Source: Pseudomonas sp. NFR16
GTDB taxonomy: Bacteria > Pseudomonadota > Gammaproteobacteria > Pseudomonadales > Pseudomonadaceae
Reading direction: 5' to 3'
Assembly: GCF_900108875.1 (NCBI RefSeq)
Contig: NZ_FNYJ01000001.1
Location: forward strand, 1,853,387-1,917,386
Length of the DNA stretch: 64,000 nucleotides
A program made the position numbers and the translations under genes. The notes under the pieces are model-generated. The model was not told where the DNA came from, made no database searches, and was given only the letters and a program-made list of their open reading frames with translations. The stretch's first letter is position 1; every line of letters begins with the position of its first letter. Shown one piece after another: positions 9,307 to 17,637 of this stretch.

Positions 9307-9576
9307 TCAGCCGATGACTTGCGGAATGCTGGTGTACAGCGAAATGATGTATTCCATGAACGTGCGCACCAGCCACGGACCGATGACGATCAGGGTCACC
9401 AGCATCACCAGCAGACGCGGCAGGAAGCTCAAGGTCTGCTCGTTGATCTGCGTGGCCGCCTGAAACATCGACACGATCAGACCCACGATCAGACTGGGCA
9501 CGACCAGAATGGCCACCATGGTGGTCGTCAACCACAACGCGCTGCGAAACAGATCGATTGCCACTTCCGGGGTCAT
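9307..9576 (-). CDS. fliQ: Flagellar export gate protein FliQ
   Basis: Small two-helix membrane subunit of the FliPQR export gate. It has 89 residues (MTPEVAIDLFRSALWLTTTM), with hydrophobic helices near 15-40 and 50-75. An in-frame start three codons upstream exists, but the MTPEVA start gives the family-standard length. It lies between fliP and fliR in the conserved order. Assignment is by sequence, size and position. Confidence 0.97.
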   Translation of the reverse strand: MTPEVAIDLFRSALWLTTTMVAILVVPSLIVGLIVSMFQAATQINEQTLSFLPRLLVMLVTLIVIGPWLVRTFMEYIISLYTSIPQVIG

Positions 9577-9601
9577 GCTGCGCACTCCTCGTCAAACAGG
9601 T

Positions 9602-10345
9602 TCATACGCCACCGAAACTGCCGGCCAGCGTGCCGATGACCAACGCCCAGCCATCCACCAGCACGAACAGCATCAGTTTGAACGGCAGGGAAATGATCAG
9701 CGGCGAGAGCATCATCATACCCATGGCCATTAACACGCTGGCGACGATCAGGTCGATGATCAGGAACGGGATGAAAATCATGAAGCCGATCTGAAACGCA
9801 GTCTTGAGTTCGGACGTCACGAACGCCGGGACGATGATGGTCAGCGGCGCGGCATCGGGCGAAGCGATGTCAGTGCGCTTGGACAGGCGCATGAACAGCT
9901 CGAGGTCGCTGGACCGGGTCTGCGCCAGCATGAAGTCCTTGACCGGCACTTCCGCCTTGGCGACCGCATCCTGGGCCGTCAGTTTTTCGGCCAGATACGG
10001 TTGCAACGCGTCGGTGTTCACACGATCGAACACCGGCGCCATGATGAACAGCGTCAGAAACAGCGCCATGCCGGTCAGGATCTGGTTGGACGGCGTCTGT
10101 TGCAGGCCCAGCGCCTGACGCAGGATCGAAAACACGATGATGATGCGGGTGAAGCTGGTCATCAGCATGACGAACGCCGGAATGAAGCTCAGCGCCGTCA
10201 TGATCAGCAGGATCTGCAGGCTGACCGAATACTCCTGCTGGCCGTTCGCGCCGGTACCCAACGTGATCGCCGGAATCGACAGCGGGTCGGCGCCGAACGC
10301 CAGCGGCGCTGCCAGCAACAACAGCAGCGTCAAAACAATGCGCAT
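9602..10345 (-). CDS. fliP: Flagellar export gate protein FliP
   Basis: Core protein of the export gate pore. The 247 residues start with a cleavable-type signal peptide ([19 protein letters not shown]). The signature [29 protein letters not shown] follows near residues 60-90, with further membrane helices near residues 185-240. The ATG overlaps the fliO stop (TGATG), which suggests coupled translation. FliO, encoded just upstream, assists FliP assembly in enteric bacteria. Confidence 0.98.
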   Translation of the reverse strand: MRIVLTLLLLLAAPLAFGADPLSIPAITLGTGANGQQEYSVSLQILLIMTALSFIPAFVMLMTSFTRIIIVFSILRQALGLQQTPSNQILTGMALFLTLFIMAPVFDRVNTDALQPYLAEKLTAQDAVAKAEVPVKDFMLAQTRSSDLELFMRLSKRTDIASPDAAPLTIIVPAFVTSELKTAFQIGFMIFIPFLIIDLIVASVLMAMGMMMLSPLIISLPFKLMLFVLVDGWALVIGTLAGSFGGV

Positions 10346-10893
10346 CAGTTCTTATCCTTCCGATCCGGGTTGCCGAAGCTGTCTTTACCCACGCGCTGCC
10401 CGCTCAGCCCTTTGTTGCCGAGCGCTTCCATCAACCGCCTGGCGAATTCCGGTGTGGCGTTCTGGCTCTCGGGCACTTCGACTGGCTCGTTCATGACGTG
10501 CAACGCCGTGATGCTGCCGGGCGATACACCCAGCAGCACTTGCTCGTTGCCGACCTGAACCAGCACCAGCCGATCGCGCGGACCCAGCGCCCGCGAGCCG
10601 ACCAGTTCGATCACCTGATTACCCGCAGGGCCCGCGCGCTGAACCCGGCGCATGAGCCAGGCCAGCACGAAGATGAGGCCGATGATCAGCAGCAGACCCA
10701 GCACCAGTTGCAGCAACTGACCGCCGATGCCGCTGGTCAGCGCGCCGGCCACTTGCGGCGCGGCAGGCGCCGGAGTCGTCGCCGAGGCTGCAGCGGCAGG
10801 CGCCGCAGCGGGCGCTGCCGGATCGGCTGCCATCACCACCCAAGACATCGCCAGCAGCGGCAAGCCCGACAGCGTTCTCAGAAAACCGCTCAT
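10345..10893 (-). CDS. fliO: Flagellar biosynthesis protein FliO
   Basis: Bitopic membrane protein that helps assemble the FliPQR complex. The 182 residues have an N-terminal hydrophobic signal, an Ala/Pro-rich low-complexity stretch (about residues 22-50), one strong membrane helix ([20 protein letters not shown]) near 60-85, and a cytoplasmic FliO domain ([33 protein letters not shown]). It abuts the fliN stop with no gap. The Ala/Pro stretch makes it slightly longer than enteric FliO. Confidence 0.95.
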   Translation of the reverse strand: MSGFLRTLSGLPLLAMSWVVMAADPAAPAAAPAAAASATTPAPAAPQVAGALTSGIGGQLLQLVLGLLLIIGLIFVLAWLMRRVQRAGPAGNQVIELVGSRALGPRDRLVLVQVGNEQVLLGVSPGSITALHVMNEPVEVPESQNATPEFARRLMEALGNKGLSGQRVGKDSFGNPDRKDKN

Positions 10894-11358
10894 TCAGCGC
10901 AGCTTCTTGATGCGTTCACTCGGGCTGATCACGTCGGTCAGGCGGATGCCGAACTTCTCGTTCACCACAACCACTTCGCCGTGGGCGATCAGCGTGCCGT
11001 TGACCAGCACGTCCAGCGGCTCGCCCGCTAGACGGTCCAGCTCGATCACCGAGCCCTGGTTCAACTGCAGCAGGTTGCGAATGTTGATGTCGGTACTGCC
11101 CACTTCCATGGAAATCGACACCGGAATGTCGAGAATCACATCCAGGTTCGGGCCATCCAGCGAAACGGGAGCATTGTTTTTCGGCACGCTGCCGAACTCT
11201 TCCATCGCCATGCGATTGGTAGAGGAATGACCGGCATCGGCAGCCAGCAGTGCGTCGATGTCCGACTGACCACCCTCTCCGGCTTCGCCCAGCGCAGCCG
11301 CCCACTCATCGGCCAGGGCCTGATCGTCAGCGGAGTTCATATCGTTTTCATCAGCCAT
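10894..11358 (-). CDS. fliN: Flagellar motor switch protein FliN
   Basis: C-ring switch component with 154 residues. The first ~65 residues are acidic and low complexity. The C-terminal SpoA domain (about 70-150) contains LDVILDIPVSISMEVGSTDINIRNLLQLNQGSVIELDRLAGEPLDVLVNG, diagnostic of FliN. It acts with FliM and FliG in torque switching and also helps dock FliH-FliI. It lies in the conserved position between fliM and fliO. Confidence 0.98.
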   Translation of the reverse strand: MADENDMNSADDQALADEWAAALGEAGEGGQSDIDALLAADAGHSSTNRMAMEEFGSVPKNNAPVSLDGPNLDVILDIPVSISMEVGSTDINIRNLLQLNQGSVIELDRLAGEPLDVLVNGTLIAHGEVVVVNEKFGIRLTDVISPSERIKKLR

Positions 11359-11419
11359 GGTTGTCCTCGGCGAGCATTGATTCGTTTACACAGCACATTC
11401 ATTTGCTGACGACAAAGTG

Positions 11420-12388
11420 TCAGCGACGTTCTACCGGTTCGACCACTTGCAGGGCCAGATTGCCCTTGTGTGAACCGAGCTTGACCTTGAAGGACGGCAC
11501 ACCGTTGGCGCGCATGATCAGGTTTTCCGGCAGTTCCACCGGGATCACGTCACCGGGCTGCATGTGCAGGATGTCGCGCAGCTTGAGCTGACGACTGGCG
11601 ACCGTGGCCCGCAAGGGCACCGAGACATCCAGTACGTCCTGCTTGAGCGCGTTGACCCAGCGTTCGTCCTGATCGTCGAGATCGGACTGGAAGCCGGCGT
11701 CGAGCATTTCGCGGACCGGTTCGATCATCGAGTACGGCATGGTCACGTGCAGGTCACCGCCACCGCCGTCCAGCTCGATGTGGAACGTCGACACGACGAT
11801 CGCCTCGCTCGGGCCGACGATGTTGGCCATGGCCGGGTTCACTTCCGAGTTGATGTACTCGAAGTTCACTTCCATGATCGCCTGCCAGGCTTCTTTCAGG
11901 TCAATGAAGGCCTGATCGAGCACGATCCGCACCACGCGCAGTTCGGTCGGGGTGAATTCACGCCCTTCGATCTTGGCATGACGGCCGTCGCCACCGAAGA
12001 AGTTGTCCACCAGTTTGAACACCAGCTTGGCGTCCAGGATGAACAACGCGGTGCCGCGCAGCGGTTTGATCTTGACCAGGTTCAGACTGGTCGGCACGTA
12101 GAGCGAGTGCACGTATTCGCCAAACTTCATCACCTGCACCCCGCCCACCGCCACGTCGGCAGAACGACGCAGCAGGTTGAACATGCTGATGCGGGTATAG
12201 CGGGCGAAACGCTCGTTGATCATTTCCAGGGTCGGCATGCGTCCGCGGACGATGCGGTCCTGGCTGGTCAGGTCATAACTTTTGACGCTGCCCGGTTCGA
12301 TGACGCTTTCGGTCTGCACCAGACCATCGTCCACGCCATGCAACAGCGCGTCGATTTCATCCTGGGACAGCAGGTCTTGCACGGCCAT
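11420..12388 (-). CDS. fliM: Flagellar motor switch protein FliM
   Basis: C-ring protein that receives CheY-P. At 322 residues it is full length. The N-terminal CheY-binding segment LLSQDEIDALLHGV lies at residues 5-18. The middle CheC-like domain runs about 50-230 (ARYTRISMFNLLRRSADVAV...). The C-terminal SpoA domain lies near 250-320. It lies 9 bp after fliL in fliLMNOPQR-flhB. Confidence 0.99.
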   Translation of the reverse strand: MAVQDLLSQDEIDALLHGVDDGLVQTESVIEPGSVKSYDLTSQDRIVRGRMPTLEMINERFARYTRISMFNLLRRSADVAVGGVQVMKFGEYVHSLYVPTSLNLVKIKPLRGTALFILDAKLVFKLVDNFFGGDGRHAKIEGREFTPTELRVVRIVLDQAFIDLKEAWQAIMEVNFEYINSEVNPAMANIVGPSEAIVVSTFHIELDGGGGDLHVTMPYSMIEPVREMLDAGFQSDLDDQDERWVNALKQDVLDVSVPLRATVASRQLKLRDILHMQPGDVIPVELPENLIMRANGVPSFKVKLGSHKGNLALQVVEPVERR

Positions 12389-12397
12389 GTCGTGGTC

Positions 12398-12901
12398 CTA
12401 CTGCAGTACGTAGTTAGTGAAGAGTACTTGTTCGATGACGCTCTTGTTCAGCTCTTTCTGGCCCACTTCCTGGACCACGGCAGCGGCTTTCTGGCGCAGC
12501 ATCTCCATGCCCACCGGTGTGGCGATGGTATCGAACGGCTGACCGGAGAACATCATCACCAGGTTGTTGCGGATAACCGGCATGTGCACCTTCAGCGCTT
12601 CGAGATCAGCGTGATCGCGGGCCAGCAGCGTAATGCTGACCTGCATGTATCGCTGACGACCGTTGACGTTGTAGTTAACGACAAAGGGTGGCGTGAGAGG
12701 TTCGAAAATCGCTTCCTTCTTGACGTTGGCAGCCTCGGCGGCAACGGCAGGATCAGGCTTGCTCTCGGACTTGTGCATGATGAACCAGGTGGCACCGACC
12801 GACAGACCGATGGCCAGCAGCAAACCCACCACAACCAGAATGATGATCTTGAGCTTGCCTTTCTTTGCGGGGTCTTTAACTGCGTCGTCGCTCTTCGCCA
12901 T
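12398..12901 (-). CDS. fliL: Flagellar basal body-associated protein FliL
   Basis: Single-pass inner-membrane protein that surrounds stator units and supports torque. The 167 residues comprise a basic N-terminus (KSDDAVKDPAKKGKLK), a membrane helix IIILVVVGLLLAIGLSVGATW near 18-40, and a periplasmic FliL domain. It is first in the fliLMNOPQR-flhB operon, 52 bp downstream of a near-perfect sigma-54 promoter. Confidence 0.96.
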   Translation of the reverse strand: MAKSDDAVKDPAKKGKLKIIILVVVGLLLAIGLSVGATWFIMHKSESKPDPAVAAEAANVKKEAIFEPLTPPFVVNYNVNGRQRYMQVSITLLARDHADLEALKVHMPVIRNNLVMMFSGQPFDTIATPVGMEMLRQKAAAVVQEVGQKELNKSVIEQVLFTNYVLQ

Positions 12902-12953
12902 GCCAATAATCCGTCACTATCCAAGGGGTTCAGTGTTGCGTGACAGAGCAGGA

Positions 12954-12967
12954 GCAAGGGTTGTGCC
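12954..12967 (-). promoter_or_regulatory. Sigma-54 promoter of fliLMNOPQR-flhB
   Basis: The minus strand reads GGCACAACCCTTGC, matching the GGCAC-N5-TTGC sigma-54 consensus fully at the invariant positions. It lies 52 bp upstream of the fliL ATG. FleQ or FleR would be the activator by analogy with P. aeruginosa. Confidence 0.88.
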
Positions 12968-12969
12968 AC

Positions 12970-13115
12970 AAGTGCAGCTGCAAGCTATAAGCTTCAAGCG
13001 ACAAGTAAAAGCAGAAGCGGCGAGGCTGAAGAAATTGACATTCCCCAGACACCCGCCGCTTTTGATCTTGCCTTTACTTGCCGCTTACAGCTTGCAGCTT
13101 AAAGCTGCTCTTAAG
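12970..13115. repeat. Long imperfect inverted repeat between fliK and the fliL promoter
   Basis: Two arms of about 45-50 bp face each other. The left arm runs AGCTGCAAGCTATAAGC then AAGTAAAAGC then AGAAGCGGCG. The right arm, read in reverse complement, gives AGCTGCAAGCTGTAAGC then AAGTAAAGGC then AAAAGCGGCG. The loop is about 30 bp. It touches the fliK stop codon at one end and the fliL -24 element at the other. It may serve as the fliK transcript end; no T-tract is evident. Confidence 0.8.
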
Positions 13116-14532
13116 CGTAATAATCGACCGCGCTGGAACCCACCACCGTCAACGGCGCATTCGCTGCTGCAGTCGCCGCGTCGACCGGCGCGCCGTCAGC
13201 GATCAGGTCGCTGCCGCCGTTTGCCCTGCCGGTGCCATTGCCGCGCTGATTGTCACCGCCCGATTGCTGTTGCGCCTGTTGCTGCATGTTGCGTGACTGG
13301 TCGGACACATTGACGTCAACCTGGCCCATGCCCTGCTGAACGAACGAATCACGCAGGCGCGACATCTGGCTTTCCAGCGCTTCGCGCACGCCGACATGGG
13401 CGCTCATGAACGTCACCTGAGTCTGCTGATCCGCCGCCATATTGACACGGATGTCCAGCCGTCCCAGCTCAGCCGGTTCGAGCTGGATATCAGCCTGCTT
13501 GAGGTTCTGGCTGGACAGGTACATCACGCGGTTGACGACACCTTCAGTCCAGCCGCCCTGATTCATCGCCAGCGGTTGATTGAGCAGAGGCGTGGCCGGT
13601 GCTGCACCGGTCTTCGCCTGCGCGGCTTGCGACAAGGCCGCCAGACGCTCAGCGAAATTGTCCACCCGCGTATCGGCGCTCGCACCCTTCACGTCTTTCA
13701 GTCCGTCAGCCAGCAAACCACTGAACGCCTTGTCACCACCGCCTTCCGTGGTGCTGTCGTCCACGGGTTTATCCCCCAGTGCTGACAGGTTATTGGCGAG
13801 CAGCTGCGAAGGATCGACATTGGGGTCTTGCTTGCCGGAGGTTTTGCCGGCATCCGCCGTCGCGCCTGTGGTTTTCGCCGCCTGCTGGGCTTTGTTTTCC
13901 AGCGCGACCTGAACGGCGGTCAGGCCTTCGAGCGGATCGGCCGAGGGGTCGAACTTCTCGTCGGTCGCATCAGTAGGTGCCTGCACAACTGGTGCTGCAA
14001 TGACCGGCGCAGCATTGGCCAGCAGCGCCGGATCGACCACCGGCTGCTGTTCAGGCTGCTGCGCAACAGGCAGCTCAGGCTGGACAGGCGGCGTGACGAC
14101 CAGACTCGGATCGAGCGTCGGGTCTGGCACTGCGGCGGCCACTGCGGCAGCGGCAGCGCCGTCGGCCGTGCTCGAGGTGTCATCCTCGTCGCTGTCGTCG
14201 CGGGTGTCTTTGTCGCTTCCGCTGTCGTTCTTGCCAGAGACTGCTTTGGCAGGCAAGCCTTTGCCGTTATCGGCAACGGTCTTGTCGGGGGCGGCAGACG
14301 AATTGCTGGCGGCGTGCTTGTTGTCCGCTGCCGAACTCTTGGCGCTGGAAGGCTTGGACGGGCTGTCATCGACGCCGTTCGCCTTGGGCGCAGCCTGCCT
14401 GGCGAACACGTCAGAGAAGCTGGAAGTGTTGTCCTTGACGGGGTCCGGCGCCTTCGCCGTGGTGGTGGCACTGGCTTTCTGGGCTTTGGCAGCCGTCAGA
14501 GCAGTCAGTAATGGGTTGTTGGCGAGGGCCAT
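13111..14532 (-). CDS. fliK: Flagellar hook-length control protein FliK
   Basis: Secreted ruler protein that measures hook length and triggers the FlhB switch. With the ATG at 14532 (MALANNPLL; GCGGAG 8 bases upstream) it has 473 residues. A TTG 12 codons earlier lacks a good ribosome site and overlaps the sigma-54 promoter. The N-terminal two-thirds is Ala/Pro/Asp/Ser-rich and low complexity. The C-terminal globular domain from about 350 contains QNLKQADIQLEPAELGRLDIRVNM, the conserved FliK core. The tail is Gln-rich (MQQQAQQQS). It lies 78 bp after hptB with its own promoter. Confidence 0.96.
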   Translation of the reverse strand: MALANNPLLTALTAAKAQKASATTTAKAPDPVKDNTSSFSDVFARQAAPKANGVDDSPSKPSSAKSSAADNKHAASNSSAAPDKTVADNGKGLPAKAVSGKNDSGSDKDTRDDSDEDDTSSTADGAAAAAVAAAVPDPTLDPSLVVTPPVQPELPVAQQPEQQPVVDPALLANAAPVIAAPVVQAPTDATDEKFDPSADPLEGLTAVQVALENKAQQAAKTTGATADAGKTSGKQDPNVDPSQLLANNLSALGDKPVDDSTTEGGGDKAFSGLLADGLKDVKGASADTRVDNFAERLAALSQAAQAKTGAAPATPLLNQPLAMNQGGWTEGVVNRVMYLSSQNLKQADIQLEPAELGRLDIRVNMAADQQTQVTFMSAHVGVREALESQMSRLRDSFVQQGMGQVDVNVSDQSRNMQQQAQQQSGGDNQRGNGTGRANGGSDLIADGAPVDAATAAANAPLTVVGSSAVDYYA

Positions 14533-14569
14533 GTTGATCTCCGCAAGAGCACGATTGCACAGAGACAAA

Positions 14570-14583
14570 GCAAATGGCGGGCC
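14570..14583 (-). promoter_or_regulatory. Sigma-54 promoter of fliK
   Basis: The minus strand reads GGCCCGCCATTTGC: GG and GC at correct spacing, TTTGC at -12, one mismatch in the -24 box. It lies 38 bp upstream of the fliK ATG and downstream of the hptB stop, so fliK can be transcribed apart from hsbA-hsbR-hptB. Confidence 0.7.
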
Positions 14584-14610
14584 AGTTTTGGAAAATCGGA
14601 AAAAGCCGGC

Positions 14611-15009
14611 TCAGTGGCCGGACAGGCAGGTGTGCAACTCTTGATCGAAAAATGCCCGCACGAGGCGAAATTCTTCTTCGATCGCTGCCACCATTCTCTG
14701 GACTTCGTCGTCACTGACCGGGACGGAAGCGCGACCGGCGTCTTCCAGCTCACGGCACAGTTCGGAGAGTCGCGTCGCACCCATGTTGCCGCTGCTGCCC
14801 TTGAAGCTGTGCGCCATCATGCCCAGCTGTCGAAGCGCCTCCCCCGACATTGGTCTCACACCTGGCGCGAGCATCAGACGGTTCAATTCCCCAATGCGCT
14901 CCTCGGAATCCTTGATGAACACTTCCAGCAGCCTGGGGTATTCGCCGTCCATCACCTCGCGCAGCGTACTCAGCGCGGCCACATCCACATGTTCAGTCAA
15001 CTTGTTCAC
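14611..15009 (-). CDS. hptB: Histidine phosphotransfer protein HptB-like
   Basis: Stand-alone Hpt domain of 132 residues. The phosphoacceptor is His67 in MMAHSFKGSSGNMGA. In P. aeruginosa HptB relays phosphate from hybrid kinases such as RetS-family sensors to HsbR, affecting swarming and biofilm. Here it directly follows hsbR (21 bp) in the order hsbA-hsbR-hptB. It is slightly longer than the P. aeruginosa protein as I recall it, with extra residues before the His helix. The symbol is assigned by domain and context. Confidence 0.9.
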   Translation of the reverse strand: MNKLTEHVDVAALSTLREVMDGEYPRLLEVFIKDSEERIGELNRLMLAPGVRPMSGEALRQLGMMAHSFKGSSGNMGATRLSELCRELEDAGRASVPVSDDEVQRMVAAIEEEFRLVRAFFDQELHTCLSGH

Positions 15010-15030
15010 TCCTTGATCAAGAATCGCGGA

Positions 15031-16740
15031 TTATGCCAGACCCTCCCAGGCGAATTCCACGCTGGCCGTGCGGCCTCCGTCGGTCCACTGACAGCGGTCA
15101 CTGAGCTGTCTTACCAGGGACAGTCCGCGGCCTGACAACTGGTTCACCGCGGGCGGCAGTGACAGCACATGGCAGGCATCGAAACCGGCGCCGCTGTCCT
15201 GAACGCTGATGGTCAGGCGCCCGCCACTGCCCGCCGGAATCACCTGAAAAGCGATGCGAATGAAGCCGTCCTGCAATGCATCCAGTCGCTCGGCCCGCAG
15301 TGTGTAATAGAGGCCGAACCCTTCGGCGTCGCGCTTGAGCGCCGAATTCAGCCCCAACACGCCATGCTCCAGCGCATTGCTGTACAACTCGGAAAGCACA
15401 ATATACAGCTCGCTGCTCTGCAAGCGCAGGCCATGAACTTCTTGCAGCAACTGCAGCAGATACGGCAGCGGGTTGAAGCGCTTGAGCGTCGAGGCACGAA
15501 ACTCGAAGCTGGCGCCCCAGTCCAGCGGGCTGGAGTCGCCGCTGTCGGTGTAGATGACCGACGGCGGGCCGAGCAGATCCGGCTCGGTGTAAGCGACCTC
15601 GACCATGCTGACGTCGTCGCGGGCCTGCCCACGAAATCGCGCCAGCGCCCACTGAACCTCTTCGATGAGCAACGCCGGGTTGCGGTTGGTCACCAGCACA
15701 TTCTGCAGACGCCGGGCGCCGAACAGCTCGCCGCTCTCATCGGTGCTGTCGACCACGCCGTCGGAAAGCAGAAACACCCGGTCGCCAGCACCAAAGGGAT
15801 AAACCTGGGTGTTGTCGTCGAAACTGCCCGCGCTCAGCACGCCCAGCGGCACGTGAGTCGACACCAGAGGCGTGTGCGGCCGGCCGTCGCCGTGCAGCAG
15901 ATAAGCGTCCGGCAACCCGCCATTCCAGACTTCCACCAGTTGCTGTTTGAAGTTCACGCAGATCAGCGCGGCGCAGCAGAACATGTCCACCGGCAGAATG
16001 CGCTTGAGCTTGGCGTTCATCTCACGCAGCGTTTCCGGCAGGCCATAACCTTTGGCAGTCATGCCGTAGAACACTTCGGCCAGCGGCATGGCGCCCACCG
16101 CGGCAGGCAGACCGTGTCCGGTGAAGTCGCCCAACAGCAGGTGCATGTTGCCCGACGGTGCCCAGGCGGCGAGCAACAGGTCACCGTTGAACAACGCATA
16201 AGGCGACTGCAGGTAACGGATATTCGGCGCGCTCAGGCAACCGGAGTGCGCGACCTGGTCGAACACGGCCTTGGCAACGCGTTGCTCGTTGAGCAGGTAT
16301 TTGTGGTGGCGCGTGATCATGTCGCGCTGCTGCAGAACGGTCTCCTGCAGCAGGCGCAGGCGGTTCATCGCGTTGATCTTCGCCGCCAGCACGATCGGGT
16401 TGTACGGTTTGGCGACGAAGTCGTCGCCGCCGGCGTCGAGGCAACGGGCGAGGTCCTCGCCTTCGGTCAGCGAGGTCAGAAAGATGATCGGCACCAGCGA
16501 CTCGCCGGCCAGCTCCTTGATCCGCCGCGCAGCTTCGAAGCCATCCATCACCGGCATCATGGCGTCCATCAGCACCAACTGCGGACGCCTGCGTTCGAAC
16601 AGGCCGACGGCTTCGGCGCCATCACTGGCCGCGAGCACGTCATGGCCCTGCCGGCTGACGATCGCCGACAGCAGCATGCGGTCACTGGCGTTGTCGTCGG
16701 CGATCAGAACCGTCAGGCGTTCAGCCGCAGACAGCGCCAT
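15031..16740 (-). CDS. hsbR: Response regulator with PP2C phosphatase and kinase domains (HsbR)
   Basis: The 569 residues show an N-terminal receiver (DD at 15-16, phosphoacceptor Asp59 in LVLMDAMMPVMDG, Lys in FVAKPYNP). A SpoIIE-type PP2C domain (about 185-385; GDFTGHGLPAAVGAMPLAEVFY, LLSDGVVDS) and a C-terminal HATPase anti-sigma-kinase-like domain (about 420-569; ELYSNALEHGVLG, DSGAGFD, GRGLSLVRQL) follow. In P. aeruginosa HsbR dephosphorylates or phosphorylates HsbA depending on input from HptB. Its ATG overlaps the hsbA stop (TGATG). Confidence 0.93.
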   Translation of the reverse strand: MALSAAERLTVLIADDNASDRMLLSAIVSRQGHDVLAASDGAEAVGLFERRRPQLVLMDAMMPVMDGFEAARRIKELAGESLVPIIFLTSLTEGEDLARCLDAGGDDFVAKPYNPIVLAAKINAMNRLRLLQETVLQQRDMITRHHKYLLNEQRVAKAVFDQVAHSGCLSAPNIRYLQSPYALFNGDLLLAAWAPSGNMHLLLGDFTGHGLPAAVGAMPLAEVFYGMTAKGYGLPETLREMNAKLKRILPVDMFCCAALICVNFKQQLVEVWNGGLPDAYLLHGDGRPHTPLVSTHVPLGVLSAGSFDDNTQVYPFGAGDRVFLLSDGVVDSTDESGELFGARRLQNVLVTNRNPALLIEEVQWALARFRGQARDDVSMVEVAYTEPDLLGPPSVIYTDSGDSSPLDWGASFEFRASTLKRFNPLPYLLQLLQEVHGLRLQSSELYIVLSELYSNALEHGVLGLNSALKRDAEGFGLYYTLRAERLDALQDGFIRIAFQVIPAGSGGRLTISVQDSGAGFDACHVLSLPPAVNQLSGRGLSLVRQLSDRCQWTDGGRTASVEFAWEGLA

Positions 16741-17042
16741 CAGCCGATGTTGAAAAGTTTGGAGAAGTTGGAAATCGCGAGGATTTTGACGACGTCGGGG
16801 TTGCAGTTTGCCAGCCGTACATCCGCCCGTTCGCCGCCAGCGTGGTCACGCAGCAGCAGGAGCATGCCCAGCGCCGAACTGTCCAGATAATTGGTTTCTT
16901 TCAGGTCGACCACGTACCGCTTCGCCTTGGTTTCTTTCTCATAGGCTCCGCGAAAATCCTGATGCGTCGAAAAATCGAAGCGTCCCTTGATCTTGATGGT
17001 CAGTTGCTGCTCGTCGGGGGAACGATCGGAGGTTACTGACAT
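16740..17042 (-). CDS. hsbA: Anti-sigma factor antagonist HsbA (STAS domain)
   Basis: STAS-domain protein of 100 residues. The target segment YLDSSALGMLLLLRDHAG places Ser55/Ser56 at the regulatory phosphorylation site. In P. aeruginosa unphosphorylated HsbA binds FlgM, freeing FliA, and the phosphorylated form works with the cyclase HsbD. The ATG at 17042 is preceded by AAGGGA; an in-frame TTG two codons upstream is less likely. It is first in hsbA-hsbR-hptB. The 139 bp upstream shows no sigma-54 or FliA box that I can recognise. Confidence 0.92.
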   Translation of the reverse strand: MSVTSDRSPDEQQLTIKIKGRFDFSTHQDFRGAYEKETKAKRYVVDLKETNYLDSSALGMLLLLRDHAGGERADVRLANCNPDVVKILAISNFSKLFNIG

Positions 17043-17181
17043 AGGCAAATCCCTTGTATGAAACAGCGTCGGACGCTTGAAGTTTTAGCACTGCTTGAGA
17101 GGCGCGGCAAATGGTTGGTGATTTGTGCGCAGATGAAAAGAGCGGCATGAGCGGTGCGGGCGCGCCCGGTCGATCGGTCAA

Positions 17182-17631
17182 TCAGAACGCATCGTGCCTG
17201 GGCAGGCGCTGGGACAGCTCGTCCAGCAGTTTCTGCTCGCGCTTGTCTTCCAGCGCGCGGGCTTCGTCGATGTAGCGTTGCACCAGCTTGCGCAGTCCCT
17301 CAACGCGGGCGTAAGCCTTTTGCCATTCGCCGCGGGCCTTGTTCAGGTTGTTCTGATGCCAGTTCAGGCTCTGCCGCTGCTGCGCAACCGCCGTTTCCAG
17401 CTGATTGAGAAAGCGCTGGTAATTCATCAGCCACTGGCCCGACACGCCGTGAGCGCCTTTGTCGATCCATTGTTGCTGATAATCCGAGCGGAATTTCTCC
17501 AGCTCACCCAGTTTGGTTTCGGCAATTCGCACCTGACCCTGGAAATGCCCCAGACGCTGCACGGCGGTCTTTTCGGCCTTTTCGGCCATTTCCACCACCG
17601 GCGCCAGACGGGATGCGCGGCTCTGCGCCAT
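17182..17631 (-). CDS. fliJ: Flagellar export chaperone/stalk protein FliJ
   Basis: Coiled-coil cytoplasmic protein of 149 residues that fits the FliI hexamer like a rotor stalk and contacts FlhA. The whole chain is helical and charged (MAQSRASRLAPVVEMAEKAEKTAVQRLGHFQGQVR...). It follows fliI by 6 bp, ending the fliEFGHIJ operon. Identified by coiled-coil character, size and position. Confidence 0.94.
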   Translation of the reverse strand: MAQSRASRLAPVVEMAEKAEKTAVQRLGHFQGQVRIAETKLGELEKFRSDYQQQWIDKGAHGVSGQWLMNYQRFLNQLETAVAQQRQSLNWHQNNLNKARGEWQKAYARVEGLRKLVQRYIDEARALEDKREQKLLDELSQRLPRHDAF

Positions 17632-17637
17632 GGGCTA

